DNA of 64,000 nucleotides from Helicovermis profundi (GCF_033097505.1 NZ_AP028654.1:2252001-2316000), one strand, 5' to 3'. Positions 39,209 to 48,259 are shown, counted from the first letter of the stretch. Translations and numbers: made by a program. The notes: generated by a model from the sequence alone, not told the origin.

Positions 39209-40134
39209 ATAAATTTCTCCTTAATTTTATAATAATCATTTCTAAAAAAACTACACTCTTTTATACACACCGAGCAACCATAATTTATAGTAAAAGGAAC
39301 CGCACATTTTTTATAATCTATACAAACTTTATTAGTTTCATTTATAACTTTAGCATCTTTATAAATAGCATTTGATGGACATTTTGAAACACATCTACCA
39401 CATTTCTCACAAAATGACTTTATCCAAAGGTGTTCATTCTTTTCACTAAAAGGTAAATTTTCAATATCTGTATAAATTGCCGCTATACGAAGACTAGGTC
39501 CAAACTTTGGAGTAATTAAAAGTCCATGTTTTCCTAAAGCACCAAGTCCTGCTTTTTCAGCAAGTAGTGGATATATCACGTCTCCGCCAAGAGCGGGTCC
39601 CGCTTGTGCATTAAAACCTCTTTCTCTTAAAAAGGACGAAAGCTTATTAACGACTTTTCCAAGTTCTAAATAAGTTCTAAATATTTCTTGTTTAGAATCA
39701 AGTGATGGTGCTTTTTCTATTGACTCTTTCTTCATTTCCATTGTAAAAACAAATGCATTTGCAAATAATATTTCTTTACCGGAAAAAATCATTGAGGGTT
39801 CAACTTTTGTAAAACCAATATCACTTATACCTATTTCATAAGCATATTTTTTAAATTCATTTAATGTTTTTTCATCAATAATAGTTTTGGCTTTTAAAGG
39901 ATTATTTTTAAGAGTTTTATAGCTTTTTTTCACCTCAATAATAGTCTTAACCATTTTAGGCATTGTAACTATTAAATCATCCTTTTTCATTTTACCTTTC
40001 CCATAAGTAAGGACTATTTCAGGAACAATTAATCCTACAGGTGATTTTTTACTAGACTTAACAGTCACTGTATCTAGGTCAATATAATCTCTAAGTTTTG
40101 GTAAATTCTTTTTTATAATTTTTACACTTAACAT
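39205..40134 (-). CDS. QueG/reductive-dehalogenase-like Fe-S protein
   Basis: A 309-residue protein with two [4Fe-4S] ferredoxin sites near the C-terminus: CEKCGRCVSKCPSNAIY and CSVCIKECSF, the second preceded by CAVPFTINYG. The middle part (FNAQAGPALGGDVIYPLLAEKAGLGALGKHGLLITPKFGPSLRIAAIYTD) matches the epoxyqueuosine-reductase/reductive-dehalogenase superfamily, in which cobalamin is bound. It lacks the HEAT tail of QueG and has no Tat signal, so another reductase role is likely. It is cotranscribed with the MarR gene and has a well-formed promoter with operators. Confidence 0.82.
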   Translation of the reverse strand: MLSVKIIKKNLPKLRDYIDLDTVTVKSSKKSPVGLIVPEIVLTYGKGKMKKDDLIVTMPKMVKTIIEVKKSYKTLKNNPLKAKTIIDEKTLNEFKKYAYEIGISDIGFTKVEPSMIFSGKEILFANAFVFTMEMKKESIEKAPSLDSKQEIFRTYLELGKVVNKLSSFLRERGFNAQAGPALGGDVIYPLLAEKAGLGALGKHGLLITPKFGPSLRIAAIYTDIENLPFSEKNEHLWIKSFCEKCGRCVSKCPSNAIYKDAKVINETNKVCIDYKKCAVPFTINYGCSVCIKECSFFRNDYYKIKEKFI

Positions 40135-40147
40135 ACGTCCTCCTAAA

Positions 40148-40202
40148 TTAGTTCACCAGTTTACTATTTCAGTATACATCCTATTAGTTTACCAGTCAAC
40201 TA
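40148..40202 (-). promoter_or_regulatory. Promoter with twin MarR-type operators
   Basis: On the minus strand TTGACT (40194-40199), a 17-bp spacer and TATACT (40171-40176) form the promoter of the Fe-S/MarR operon. Two near-identical 18-bp half-palindromic sites, TAGTTTACCAGTCAACTA at 40185-40202 and TAGTTCACCAGTTTACTA at 40149-40166, overlap the -35 and follow the -10. This placement would block RNA polymerase. The cognate protein is inferred to be the MarR regulator of the same operon. Confidence 0.75.
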
Positions 40203-40265
40203 ATAAAGAAAAATAATATAAAAATAAATTTTTATATTATTTTTTTTATTAATATTTATTAAAAA

Positions 40266-40811
40266 TTACTTAAGAATTCTATCAATTTCTTTTATAAGAC
40301 TTTCATCAATATTTTCATTATAATAAACTACTGGGGCTCTAAATATATTAAGTTTATTTCTATTTTCATCCATGGGTATTAATAGTTCATATTCTTCTTC
40401 AAAGTCATTCCAATCAACAAGGGTTGGTGTAGAAAACGAATTTTTCATACAATCTTTTTTGGAATCAAAATACTCTACTTGTTCAAAGAAGGAAAAATCT
40501 TTTTCAACAATTACTTTTGGGATATACGTTTTTATAGCTAGTTCTTTTAAACGTTCCTTAGATATTGAAGTTTTATGTGAATAAGCTAATGTATAACCAT
40601 TTTTGATTCTTTTCTCTTTTATTTCTAGATTAAGTTCTCTTTTATAAGCTTTTCTACCTATTATAATCATATCTACTTCTCTATTTCTAAGCATTGCAAG
40701 TACCCCTGCTGCGCTCATTCCATTCACAATTTCTAGGTCAATTTTATTATCTATTAGCTTATTTATATATGGTAGCATTGTAGGGCAATAGCTTAATTTT
40801 AGTTTTTTCAT
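40266..40811 (-). CDS. Hypothetical protein, possible substrate-binding-like fold
   Basis: A 181-residue protein without signal peptide. The beginning (KLKLSYCPTMLPYINKLIDNKIDLEIVNGMSAAGVLAMLRNREVDMIIIGRKAYKREL) has the alternating strand-helix pattern of a type 2 periplasmic-binding domain, and the DMIIIGRKA element resembles the switch strand of such proteins. A cytoplasmic sensor is possible; no family was recognised with confidence. It lies alone between the Fe-S operon and the TehA-like gene. Confidence 0.55.
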   Translation of the reverse strand: MKKLKLSYCPTMLPYINKLIDNKIDLEIVNGMSAAGVLAMLRNREVDMIIIGRKAYKRELNLEIKEKRIKNGYTLAYSHKTSISKERLKELAIKTYIPKVIVEKDFSFFEQVEYFDSKKDCMKNSFSTPTLVDWNDFEEEYELLIPMDENRNKLNIFRAPVVYYNENIDESLIKEIDRILK

Positions 40812-40871
40812 AATATCATCTCCATATTTATTTATTACAAGGTTTAAGATTAAAATTTAAAACTAAATTTA

Positions 40872-41972
40872 CTAGTTTGCTTTTTTCATAGTAGGCGGAG
40901 CAAGTAATTTACCGTTAAATGTTCCAACTAATGATTTAATAAAGGTAACAATCCAAAGATAAGATAGTAAAGCAGCTAAAACAATTGTATACACTAAAAT
41001 AAAACTTACTTTTGTATATGCATATACGCTAAATGAAGATAAAGTGTATGCTGACATTGGAAATATGAAGGCCCACCAAGAAAGAGAATAAGGTATCTTA
41101 CCTTCATTCATATACTTCACTGTAATAGCTAGAATAAGGAAAAATGCCCATATTCCAAATCCCCAAAATACTAAAGATAATAATTTAAGCGTACCAACTG
41201 AACTTATTAATCCAAGCATTTTAGATACATCAGCTATACCCATTAAACTAACTGTTCCAACGCCAATCGGTCCTAATATAATCCAAAATGTTGGTGCAAC
41301 CATTGAAGGTGGCATTTTATTTACTATAAATCTTCTTATAATTACTGTTGTTAATATTACAAATAACATAAATCCAATTCCAAAGAAACTTATATCTATT
41401 AAGTTAATAAATTTAGCAAGAGAAATATTTGATTTAAAATATGATTTCACAAGTAAATTTCCAAGCAATGGTATAACAATACTAGCTACCGGTGTTATTA
41501 ACCATGAAAAGTTTTTAACTTCAAATCCTATTTTTTCACTTATCATCATATTATACATAACGTAAACACCAAAGAAAAGTGAAGTAATTCCAGCAAAGCT
41601 CCATAAAACTAATCCTAAGTTAATAATAAAAGACATAGAAAAATATCCTTTTCCCATCATAAAAAAATTAGTTCCAAGAATTAATCCCCCAACTGGCATA
41701 GTTACAAAAAAATTCGACATAATTGGATGTTTTAAGTCTTTTATTAGACTATCAAAATGAAAGAACCATCTTAAAGTCCAAGGTATAATAAAAATTAAGA
41801 ATAAGGCTATATTTAACCACCATAGACCAAGAGCAATAGGTTTTAAAAATTTAAAATTCATACTTAATAAATAAAATACATTTGCAAGTCCGCCTGTACC
41901 CATAACTGAGGCATACCATGCCGGCGAAAAATTTTTTACTATGTCACTAAAACTTATATTCTTTGTTTCCAT
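40872..41972 (-). CDS. TDT/SLAC1-family transporter (TehA-like)
   Basis: A 366-residue membrane protein with about ten helices. It starts with the family signature FSPAWYASVMGTGGLANVFYLL and has WTLRWFFHFDSLIKDLKHPIMSNFFVTMPVG in the first loops. The family includes TehA, SLAC1 and Mae1, which move anions, dicarboxylates or sulfite. The substrate here is unknown. It is 34 bp downstream of an AhpD-like gene and shares that operon with an ArsR regulator. Confidence 0.88.
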   Translation of the reverse strand: METKNISFSDIVKNFSPAWYASVMGTGGLANVFYLLSMNFKFLKPIALGLWWLNIALFLIFIIPWTLRWFFHFDSLIKDLKHPIMSNFFVTMPVGGLILGTNFFMMGKGYFSMSFIINLGLVLWSFAGITSLFFGVYVMYNMMISEKIGFEVKNFSWLITPVASIVIPLLGNLLVKSYFKSNISLAKFINLIDISFFGIGFMLFVILTTVIIRRFIVNKMPPSMVAPTFWIILGPIGVGTVSLMGIADVSKMLGLISSVGTLKLLSLVFWGFGIWAFFLILAITVKYMNEGKIPYSLSWWAFIFPMSAYTLSSFSVYAYTKVSFILVYTIVLAALLSYLWIVTFIKSLVGTFNGKLLAPPTMKKAN

Positions 41973-42006
41973 TTTTTCATTCCTCCTGCACTAATAATAA
42001 TTTTTA

Positions 42007-42369
42007 CTACATTTCATCTTTATTGTTAATAAGCCATTCCATAGCTGGTGCAAATCCTGATATCGCAGAAGATGATTTCGAAAATTTTGCTATAGAATAA
42101 ACTTCCATAATTTCAGCAGTAGTTGCTCCAAGTTTTTTAGCTTCTTTAACATTATTCATAATACAACCTTCAGAATCTAAAGCAATTCCTACAGCAAGTG
42201 CTATAAGCGCCTTTGTTTTAGCATCTAAATTTTCTCCAGAATAAGCATTTTTCTTAGCAATAACATGACCTTTTAAAATACTATCACTTAGCTCTGATAA
42301 GTCTTTAAGTGGCTTTGGAATAGCTCCCATTTCTTTTTCTATCATTTTTAAAATGTCTTTTGTTTCCAT
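42007..42369 (-). CDS. Carboxymuconolactone decarboxylase (AhpD-like) family protein, copy 1
   Basis: A 120-residue helical protein with the CMD fold: LDAKTKALIALAVGIALDSEGCIMNNVKEAKKLGATTAEIMEVYSIAKFS. The usual CxxC-H redox motif of AhpD appears reduced to one Cys (GCIMNNV), so peroxidase-type activity is doubtful. It is about 55% identical by eye to the protein at 42794-43159. It lies between ArsR and the TehA-like transporter on one transcript. Confidence 0.83.
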   Translation of the reverse strand: METKDILKMIEKEMGAIPKPLKDLSELSDSILKGHVIAKKNAYSGENLDAKTKALIALAVGIALDSEGCIMNNVKEAKKLGATTAEIMEVYSIAKFSKSSSAISGFAPAMEWLINNKDEM

Positions 42370-42393
42370 TTTTATTCCTCCAAATTTACAATA

Positions 42394-42735
42394 TTAATAT
42401 TTACACTGAACAAGAATTTTATCAATATCAATCAATTTCTTTTGATCTTCAAGTAAAATTTCATGTTCTTCTATATCATTTAATATATCTTTAATTATAG
42501 TTATTAAAATTTTGTTATCTAATTTTAGCGAGTAGAATATAAATTTTTCTCTTCTTTCAAAGGTAACTAAATTCATATCTCTTAATTTTGATAAATTTCT
42601 TGAAACTTTACTTTGAGGCAACTCTAAAATTTCACAAAGTTCACAAACACATAATTCTTTTTGCATAAGAATTACAATAATCCTCATCCTTGTTTCATCA
42701 GATAAAACTTTGAAAATATTAGTTAAATTAATCAT
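42394..42735 (-). CDS. ArsR family transcriptional regulator
   Basis: A 113-residue winged-helix repressor. The HTH region contains KELCVCELCEILELPQSKVSRNLSKLRDMNLV, whose ELCVCE metal box (CxC in helix 3) is the As(III)/Sb(III)-binding element of classical ArsR. It is followed 24 bp later by CMD copy 1 and the TehA-like gene, suggesting that this three-gene operon is metalloid- or thiol-responsive. RBS AGGAGAAG. Confidence 0.9.
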   Translation of the reverse strand: MINLTNIFKVLSDETRMRIIVILMQKELCVCELCEILELPQSKVSRNLSKLRDMNLVTFERREKFIFYSLKLDNKILITIIKDILNDIEEHEILLEDQKKLIDIDKILVQCKY

Positions 42736-42793
42736 ATTCTTCTCCTAGCTTTTTTACTTTATTATTACATATATACAAGCTTTATTAAATGCT

Positions 42794-43159
42794 CTATTCA
42801 TCATCATTTTCTAATAACCACTGCATAGCTGGTGCAAAACTAGAAATAGAACTTGATGCCTTTGAAAATTTTACCACATTATACATTTCTAATATTTCTT
42901 CAACTGTTGCTCCATATTTTTTTGCAAAAGTCAATCCGCCCATAATACATCCTGGTGAATCAAGTGCAATTCCAACTGATAAAGCAATTAATACCTGTGT
43001 TTTATTATCTAAATTAGTTCCACTATAGGCAATCTGTTTTTCCTCTAAATAATTTTTTAGCATATCCATATCAAGATTAGACATGTTTTCTAAAGGCTTT
43101 GGAACCATACCCATTTTTCTTTCTAAAATCGTCATAATTTTTTTCTTTTCTTTTTCCAT
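42794..43159 (-). CDS. Carboxymuconolactone decarboxylase (AhpD-like) family protein, copy 2
   Basis: A ~121-residue paralogue of the 42007 protein: KTQVLIALSVGIALDSPGCIMGGLTFAKKYGATVEEILEMYNVVKFSKASSSISSFAPAMQWLLEND. Again one Cys replaces the CxxC of AhpD. The open frame begins at 43207, but AAGGAG and spacing favour the ATG at 43159. It precedes the ArsR gene by 58 bp, so the two CMD copies flank the regulator. Confidence 0.82.
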   Translation of the reverse strand: MEKEKKKIMTILERKMGMVPKPLENMSNLDMDMLKNYLEEKQIAYSGTNLDNKTQVLIALSVGIALDSPGCIMGGLTFAKKYGATVEEILEMYNVVKFSKASSSISSFAPAMQWLLENDDE

Positions 43160-43298
43160 TTTTTCCATCTCCTTAATATATATAACTATCAATATACATA
43201 TCTGCATAAGTGAATATGTAATGCAAACTTATAGTACATCTATTGTTATTCTTTGTCAAGTAAATATTATACAAATTATAATAAATACTTTAATAAGT

Positions 43299-43331
43299 AA
43301 AAAAAAGTGATAATAATAATTACCACTTTTC
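43299..43331 (-). terminator. Terminator of the arsR-acr3-arsC unit
   Basis: On the minus strand AAAAGTGGTAATT pairs with the ATTATCACTTTT side and TTTTTACTT follows. It lies beyond repeat copy E, so the repeat is transcribed with arsC. Confidence 0.7.
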
Positions 43332-43336
43332 TATTT

Positions 43337-43474
43337 TATCCGATGCCTTAGAGTTCTAATACCCCCACTTCTAAAAAAAGTGGGGGATAAAGAACTCTAA
43401 AAAGGCCCTGGATTATGTTTTCTAAGATTCAGTGGGAGTAAAAACTCCCTCTGAATCCAAGAAATTCATTTATA
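43337..43474 (+). repeat. Dispersed structured repeat, copy E
   Basis: A full copy, ATCCGATGCCTTAGAGTTCT to ATTCATTTATAA, with a perfect first hairpin and a nearly perfect second one (GAATCCAAGAA instead of GAATCTTAGAA). Same orientation as C and D. It abuts the arsC stop codon at 43470. Confidence 0.95.
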
Positions 43475-43877
43475 ATTTAATTTTTCCGCTTTTAATTTGA
43501 TTGATAAGTTCTTTCATTTTTTCTTCAATAAGGTTTCTAGTTTTTCTAAAATCTTCTATAGGCCCACCTGATGGGTCGTCTAATCCCCAATCTGCAGCAT
43601 ATTTATTTGGTACAAAAGGACAAACCACGTTACATCCCATTGTTATTAGTAAATCAAGTTCATTTGGAATTTCAGTTAATAATTTAGGTTTATAGTTAGT
43701 CATATCTACATCAATTTCTTTCATAACTTCTACTGCTAGAGGTTTTACCTCGTGATATTTTTCAGTTCCTGCGGAATAAGCTTCAAAAATATCAGACCCA
43801 AGTTTTTTTGCTATCCCTTCTGCCATTTGACTTCTACATGAATTATGAACACATACAAATGCTATTTTAAATTTCAT
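43470..43877 (-). CDS. arsC: Arsenate reductase, LMW-phosphatase type
   Basis: Thioredoxin-coupled arsenate reductase of the low-molecular-weight tyrosine phosphatase fold, 135 residues. The P-loop VCVHNSCRSQMAEG carries the nucleophilic Cys and CX5R, and the general-acid loop is DWGLDDPSGG. The resolving Cys pair lies in TMGCNVVCPF. The ATG at 43877 follows GGAGG; the frame extends to 43889 without support. It is last in the arsR-acr3-arsC order. Confidence 0.93.
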   Translation of the reverse strand: MKFKIAFVCVHNSCRSQMAEGIAKKLGSDIFEAYSAGTEKYHEVKPLAVEVMKEIDVDMTNYKPKLLTEIPNELDLLITMGCNVVCPFVPNKYAADWGLDDPSGGPIEDFRKTRNLIEEKMKELINQIKSGKIKL

Positions 43878-43946
43878 AGTTTCCTCCATTAATATATTTT
43901 TTGTTGATAATAAATTTTTTTTACAATATGTTTTAAAAAATTCGTT

Positions 43947-45005
43947 TTATTTTTCAAACCAATTAATTGTATTATTAGATATTTTAACTAAAGTTAGCAT
44001 CACTGGAACTTCTACTAAAACTCCCACTACTGTAACAAGAGTTGCTCCTGAGTTCAAACCAAAGAGAGAAATAGCTACTGCTACTGCAAGTTCAAAGAAA
44101 TTACTAGCACCAATCATTGCTGCAGGAGACGCTATATTATGCTTAAGTTTTAAAATTTTAGACCAAAAGTAAGCTATAAAAAATATAAAAAATGTTTGAA
44201 TAATAAGCGGAATAGATATAAGTACTATATGAAAAGGATTATTTAATATTATATTACCTTGAAAAGAAAATATAATTATTAAAGTTAATAAAAGTCCTAT
44301 AATAGTTACATTATCAAATTTTTTAATAAATGCATTTTCGTAGTAGCTTATTCCCTTATTTTTAACAATATATTTTCTTGATATATATCCGCCAAGAAGC
44401 GGAATTACAACGAATAATACTACTGAAAGAAAAAGTGTATTGTATGGAACTACAATATTTCCAATTCCTAGTAAAAATGCAACAATAGGTGCAAAAGCAA
44501 CTAAAAGTATTAAATCATTTACTGCAACTTGAACAAGTGTATATGCAGGATCGCCTTTTGTAAGATGACTCCATACAAAAACCATAGCAGTACATGGTGC
44601 CGCTCCAAGAAGCACAGCCCCAGCTATATATTCATTTGAAAGTTCAACTCCAATAAAAGATTTAAATACTACTTTAAAGAAAAATGCTGATATTATATAC
44701 ATTGTAAACGGTTTTATTAACCAATTTGTAAGAGTCGTTACCATAAGTCCTTTAGGCTTTTTACTAGCACTAATTATGCTAGAAAAATCAATTTTAAGCA
44801 TCATTGGATATATCATAAGCCATATTAATATTGCTACCGGAAGTGACACATTATAATATTCAAATTTACTTAAAGTGCTGGGAATAATAGGGATAAATCG
44901 TCCTATAATAAGTCCTACAACAATGCAAAGCGCAACCCAAAGAGTTAAATATCTCCCAAATATACCCATTTCATCAGATGGCTTTATTTCTTTATTAATT
45001 TCCAT
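43947..45005 (-). CDS. acr3: Arsenite efflux transporter ACR3
   Basis: A ten-helix arsenite exporter of 352 residues. The helix-4 cysteine signature AAPCTAMVFVWSHLTKGDPAYTLVQVAVND is the arsenite pathway, and the SNFFELAVAVAISLFGLNSGA element in helix 9 is typical of ACR3. It takes arsenite made by the downstream ArsC out of the cell. ArsR is 107 bp upstream. Confidence 0.96.
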   Translation of the reverse strand: MEINKEIKPSDEMGIFGRYLTLWVALCIVVGLIIGRFIPIIPSTLSKFEYYNVSLPVAILIWLMIYPMMLKIDFSSIISASKKPKGLMVTTLTNWLIKPFTMYIISAFFFKVVFKSFIGVELSNEYIAGAVLLGAAPCTAMVFVWSHLTKGDPAYTLVQVAVNDLILLVAFAPIVAFLLGIGNIVVPYNTLFLSVVLFVVIPLLGGYISRKYIVKNKGISYYENAFIKKFDNVTIIGLLLTLIIIFSFQGNIILNNPFHIVLISIPLIIQTFFIFFIAYFWSKILKLKHNIASPAAMIGASNFFELAVAVAISLFGLNSGATLVTVVGVLVEVPVMLTLVKISNNTINWFEK

Positions 45006-45112
45006 AATATTTTGTATACCAAATATTACTTTTGATATACCCCTCCTTTTTTATTTTGATTTTATACTTCTACATATTTTTAGAAGTATTGCAATTATTA
45101 CATTTGTTTTTT

Positions 45113-45487
45113 TTAAGAAATAATATTTAAAACAGCTTCTCTATTTTCTGCAATCTTTTTACATGATAAATTATTAAATTTATATTTTTCAAGCCTTTTT
45201 AGATCATTAGTAAAAATTTCATTTTCACTTAATTTCTTCTCAATATATTTAAATAAATATTCGTTTTCTTTAGCAAATTTTTTACTAACTTTATAGTGAG
45301 TCCAAAGAGAATCTTTTGAAAAATCCAAAAAACCATTATTCTTTAGTTTTGATAAATGCCTCGATGCATTTGATTGATTAATATCTAAAATTACTTCAAT
45401 TTCACACACACAAAGCTCTACTTTAATTAAAATATTTATTATTCTAAGTCTATTTAAATCTCCTAATGTCTTAAAAATTTCTACCAT
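45113..45487 (-). CDS. arsR: Arsenical resistance operon repressor ArsR
   Basis: A 124-residue winged-helix repressor, MVEIFKTLGDLNRLRIINILIKVELCVCEIEVILDINQSNASRHLSKLKNNGF, with the ELCVCE arsenite box. It heads arsR-acr3-arsC. RBS GAGGAGG. A candidate operator lies about 45 bp upstream. Confidence 0.95.
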   Translation of the reverse strand: MVEIFKTLGDLNRLRIINILIKVELCVCEIEVILDINQSNASRHLSKLKNNGFLDFSKDSLWTHYKVSKKFAKENEYLFKYIEKKLSENEIFTNDLKRLEKYKFNNLSCKKIAENREAVLNIIS

Positions 45488-45528
45488 ACGTCCTCCTCTA
45501 TATGATTAAAATCGATTACACTCATATA

Positions 45529-45551
45529 ATAACATATAATTTAAATGTTAT
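45529..45551. promoter_or_regulatory. Possible ArsR operator
   Basis: An AT-rich inverted repeat, ATAACAT-N9-ATGTTAT, lies upstream of arsR. Position and symmetry suit an ArsR site, but such AT-rich palindromes are frequent in this genome. Confidence 0.4.
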
Positions 45552-45584
45552 CAATATTTTTTAAATAAAGATAACATTTTTTAT

Positions 45585-46502
45585 TTAAATATTTTTATTT
45601 ATCCAACCAACAATAAATTCATAAACCTCAGTTTTACCTACTTCATTAAGAATTTCATGTCTCATTCCTTCAAATAATTTTATATTAATATTTTTCACTT
45701 TACTATTTTTATATGACTCATAAACTTTTTGAACACCATCACCCATTTCTCCTACAGGGTCATTAGACCCACTTAAAATTAGTATTTTTGACTCTTTGTT
45801 TATCTTATTAATATTCATTTCCATACTTAAATGCTCAATCCCCTTAAATAAATCATAGAAAAATGAAGCAGTAAATGTGCTGCCGCAGTATGGATCTTCT
45901 ATATATTTCCTAACATTTTTTTTATCTTTTGAAAGCCAATCAAATTCAGTTGTCGAATTTTCAATATCTTTATTAAAATCAGTAAAAGTTAATTTTCTAA
46001 GTAATTTAGATCTATACCATTCACCTTTTGTTTTCTTTATAAACTTTGCAAGCAATTTAGATGCAAGAATTTTAAAATTTTCTCCGTTTGCTGTTCCTGA
46101 AAGAATAATGTAATTAGCTTTATCAGGATATTTAAACATAAATGTTCTAATTACAAACGAGCCCATACTATGTCCCAAACAAATAATTTTTTTATCAGGG
46201 TGCTTCTCTTTTACAAAGTTATACATTTCATTGTAGTCTTCAGCAACTCTATTCCAGCCATTAATTTTAGCAAAATATCCTAATTTATCAACAGTTTTCG
46301 CAGTTTTACCATGTCCTCTTTGATCATACCCATATACATAAAATCCTTTAGAAAGCAAATAATTTGCAAAATCATCATATCTGTCAATATGTTCAGCCAT
46401 TCCATGAGCAATTAAAATAATAGCATTTGGAATAAATTGACCAGTCCATTTTTTCATATATAGCTCTTTCTTATCTGAAGTTACAAAAGTAACATTTTCC
46501 AT
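45585..46502 (-). CDS. Alpha/beta hydrolase, monoacylglycerol lipase-like
   Basis: A 305-residue serine hydrolase. The oxyanion region is LIAHGMAEHIDRYDDFANYL, the nucleophile elbow CLGHSMGSF, the acid SGSNDPVG and the catalytic His MRHEIL. The sequence is typical of bacterial monoacylglycerol lipases/lysophospholipases (Hydrolase_4). The ATG at 46502 follows GGAGGTTAAG; the frame opens at 46514. Single gene. Confidence 0.92.
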   Translation of the reverse strand: MENVTFVTSDKKELYMKKWTGQFIPNAIILIAHGMAEHIDRYDDFANYLLSKGFYVYGYDQRGHGKTAKTVDKLGYFAKINGWNRVAEDYNEMYNFVKEKHPDKKIICLGHSMGSFVIRTFMFKYPDKANYIILSGTANGENFKILASKLLAKFIKKTKGEWYRSKLLRKLTFTDFNKDIENSTTEFDWLSKDKKNVRKYIEDPYCGSTFTASFFYDLFKGIEHLSMEMNINKINKESKILILSGSNDPVGEMGDGVQKVYESYKNSKVKNINIKLFEGMRHEILNEVGKTEVYEFIVGWINKNI

Positions 46503-46675
46503 CTTAACCTCCATTAAATTTATTATGTATTAAAATATAAATCCATTTTAATTATATATTATTATAAGCAATCTTTCCACTTTACAACTTGGTCTTAGTA
46601 TCAAGTTACAAACATATAGCTAATTTCATTTTAATATGATAAAATAAAATGGATTAAAAAACTAGGAGGTTTATT

Positions 46676-47272
46676 TTGATTAAATATTTTATTCTTATTG
46701 TACTAGGCTATTTACTCGGTTCAATTCCGTTTTCATACTTAACTAGCAAATATATTGGAAAAATTGATATAAGAAAACACGGTAGTGGAAATTCTGGAAC
46801 TACTAACGTTTTTAGAACACTTGGAAAAAAAGCGGCTTTTATTGCTTTTATTGGAGATTTTTCAAAAGGTTTAATCGCAACTATTATTGGTGGATTTATT
46901 TTCGGTACAAATGGAGCTTTTTTGTGTGGATTGTCTTCAGTGATTGGGCACTGTTACCCTTTTACTTTAAATTTTAAAGGTGGAAAAGGTGTTGCTACTT
47001 CTGCTGGAGTTATTTTTGCTATTTCTCCAATAATTGGATTTATACTACTATTTTTTCAAATAATTATAATTGCTACTACTAAATATATGTCACTTGCATC
47101 CTCACTTTCTGCAATACTTTTTCCTTTTCTTGGCATACTTTTTAATAAGTCAATCACTTTTATAATTTATTCTATTATATTTTCACTATTTGTTTTATAT
47201 AAACATAGAGCAAATATTAGCAGACTTCTAAGCGGAAAAGAAAATAAACTAAAATTCAAAAAAAACAGTTAA
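46676..47272 (+). CDS. plsY: Acyl-phosphate:glycerol-3-phosphate acyltransferase PlsY
   Basis: Membrane acyltransferase making lysophosphatidate from acyl-phosphate and glycerol-3-phosphate. The 198 residues have the family motifs GSIPFSYLTSKYIGKIDIRKHGSGNSGTTNVFRTLG, GHCYPFTLNFKGGKGVATSAG and KHRANISRLLSG. The start is a TTG at 46676 after AGGAGG. One of the few plus-strand genes, with its own terminator shared with the convergent lipoprotein gene. Confidence 0.97.
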   Translation: MIKYFILIVLGYLLGSIPFSYLTSKYIGKIDIRKHGSGNSGTTNVFRTLGKKAAFIAFIGDFSKGLIATIIGGFIFGTNGAFLCGLSSVIGHCYPFTLNFKGGKGVATSAGVIFAISPIIGFILLFFQIIIIATTKYMSLASSLSAILFPFLGILFNKSITFIIYSIIFSLFVLYKHRANISRLLSGKENKLKFKKNS

Positions 47273-47278
47273 ATATTT

Positions 47279-47316
47279 TAAAAAATTAACAGCTCATAAG
47301 CTGTTAATTTTTTATT
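47279..47316. terminator. Bidirectional terminator between plsY and the lipoprotein gene
   Basis: AAAAATTAACAGCT and AGCTGTTAATTTTT form a stem around a CATA loop with T tracts on both strands, between convergent genes. Confidence 0.9.
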
Positions 47317-48259
47317 TTTTTTGATTAATATTTTCCCTTATATCACTTCTATACTTGTCAACAACATCATCCAAATAATAATTTGATTGTTTTAATAATT
47401 TAAAATACTCTCTTAATTTTAAAACGAATATACTAGATAAATTTTCTAAATAAACATTATCATATGACTGTTTTAAATATTTCTTCAACTTATTATTTCC
47501 ATCAAATGCAGGTGTATTTGGTGTTCCAAACAAATATATCTCAACGTATTTTTTATAAAGTTCACTTACTTCATCATATTTTTCTGCGCTCTTATAATTA
47601 GTAACATATTTTTCTGCTAATAAAATTCTTTTAAAAACTTCATCCCATGTTATATTAAGACTTCCATCATTTATTACAATACTTGCATATTCTTTTTGCA
47701 TAAGTTCAAAATAGATATTTGTCTCTAACGATAAATCTTTTTTATATTTTAAATAAAAATCATAATTAATTTCTGGATAAAAAACACCATTTTTACCTAT
47801 TATTTTATAGCCTATTTGAAGATATTCTAATACAAAGCTTCTTAATTCTTTATCCTGTAGATATGACAAATCTTCAATTTTATCAATTTCAACATAATTT
47901 TTTCTTAGATAGTCTTCCTCGGAAAATTTTTCTTGAATATTCCCCCTAAAAAAGTTATTTACTCTTCTTTTTATATTTTTCTTTTGTACTCTTTCAAAAC
48001 CATATATCAAATAATCATTCGTTTCACTATCTGAAGAAACAATATATTTATCAATATAATCTAAAACTTCTTTTTCACTTGGTGTTTTCGAGAGAAGTAT
48101 ATTAAATTCTCCTTTAATATCACCACCAAGAATTATTGCTTCATTTTCTGTATTATCTATAACTTTAACTTTGTACCTTTTGTCAGTATTATTTTCAATA
48201 TTTGAACAACCTGAAAATAAAAAAATGACAAGTATAAGGAAAATAATTTTTCTTTTCAT
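47312..48259 (-). CDS. Lipoprotein of unknown function
   Basis: A 315-residue secreted lipoprotein: MKRKIIFLILVIFLFSGCSNIEN is a signal peptide with lipobox FSGC. The mature part is rich in Lys, Asp and Tyr and was not assigned to a family. The ATG at 48259 is preceded by GGAGGCTTA; the frame opens at 48280. The gene is the last one before tRNA-Sec and the accessory island. Confidence 0.8.
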   Translation of the reverse strand: MKRKIIFLILVIFLFSGCSNIENNTDKRYKVKVIDNTENEAIILGGDIKGEFNILLSKTPSEKEVLDYIDKYIVSSDSETNDYLIYGFERVQKKNIKRRVNNFFRGNIQEKFSEEDYLRKNYVEIDKIEDLSYLQDKELRSFVLEYLQIGYKIIGKNGVFYPEINYDFYLKYKKDLSLETNIYFELMQKEYASIVINDGSLNITWDEVFKRILLAEKYVTNYKSAEKYDEVSELYKKYVEIYLFGTPNTPAFDGNNKLKKYLKQSYDNVYLENLSSIFVLKLREYFKLLKQSNYYLDDVVDKYRSDIRENINQKK

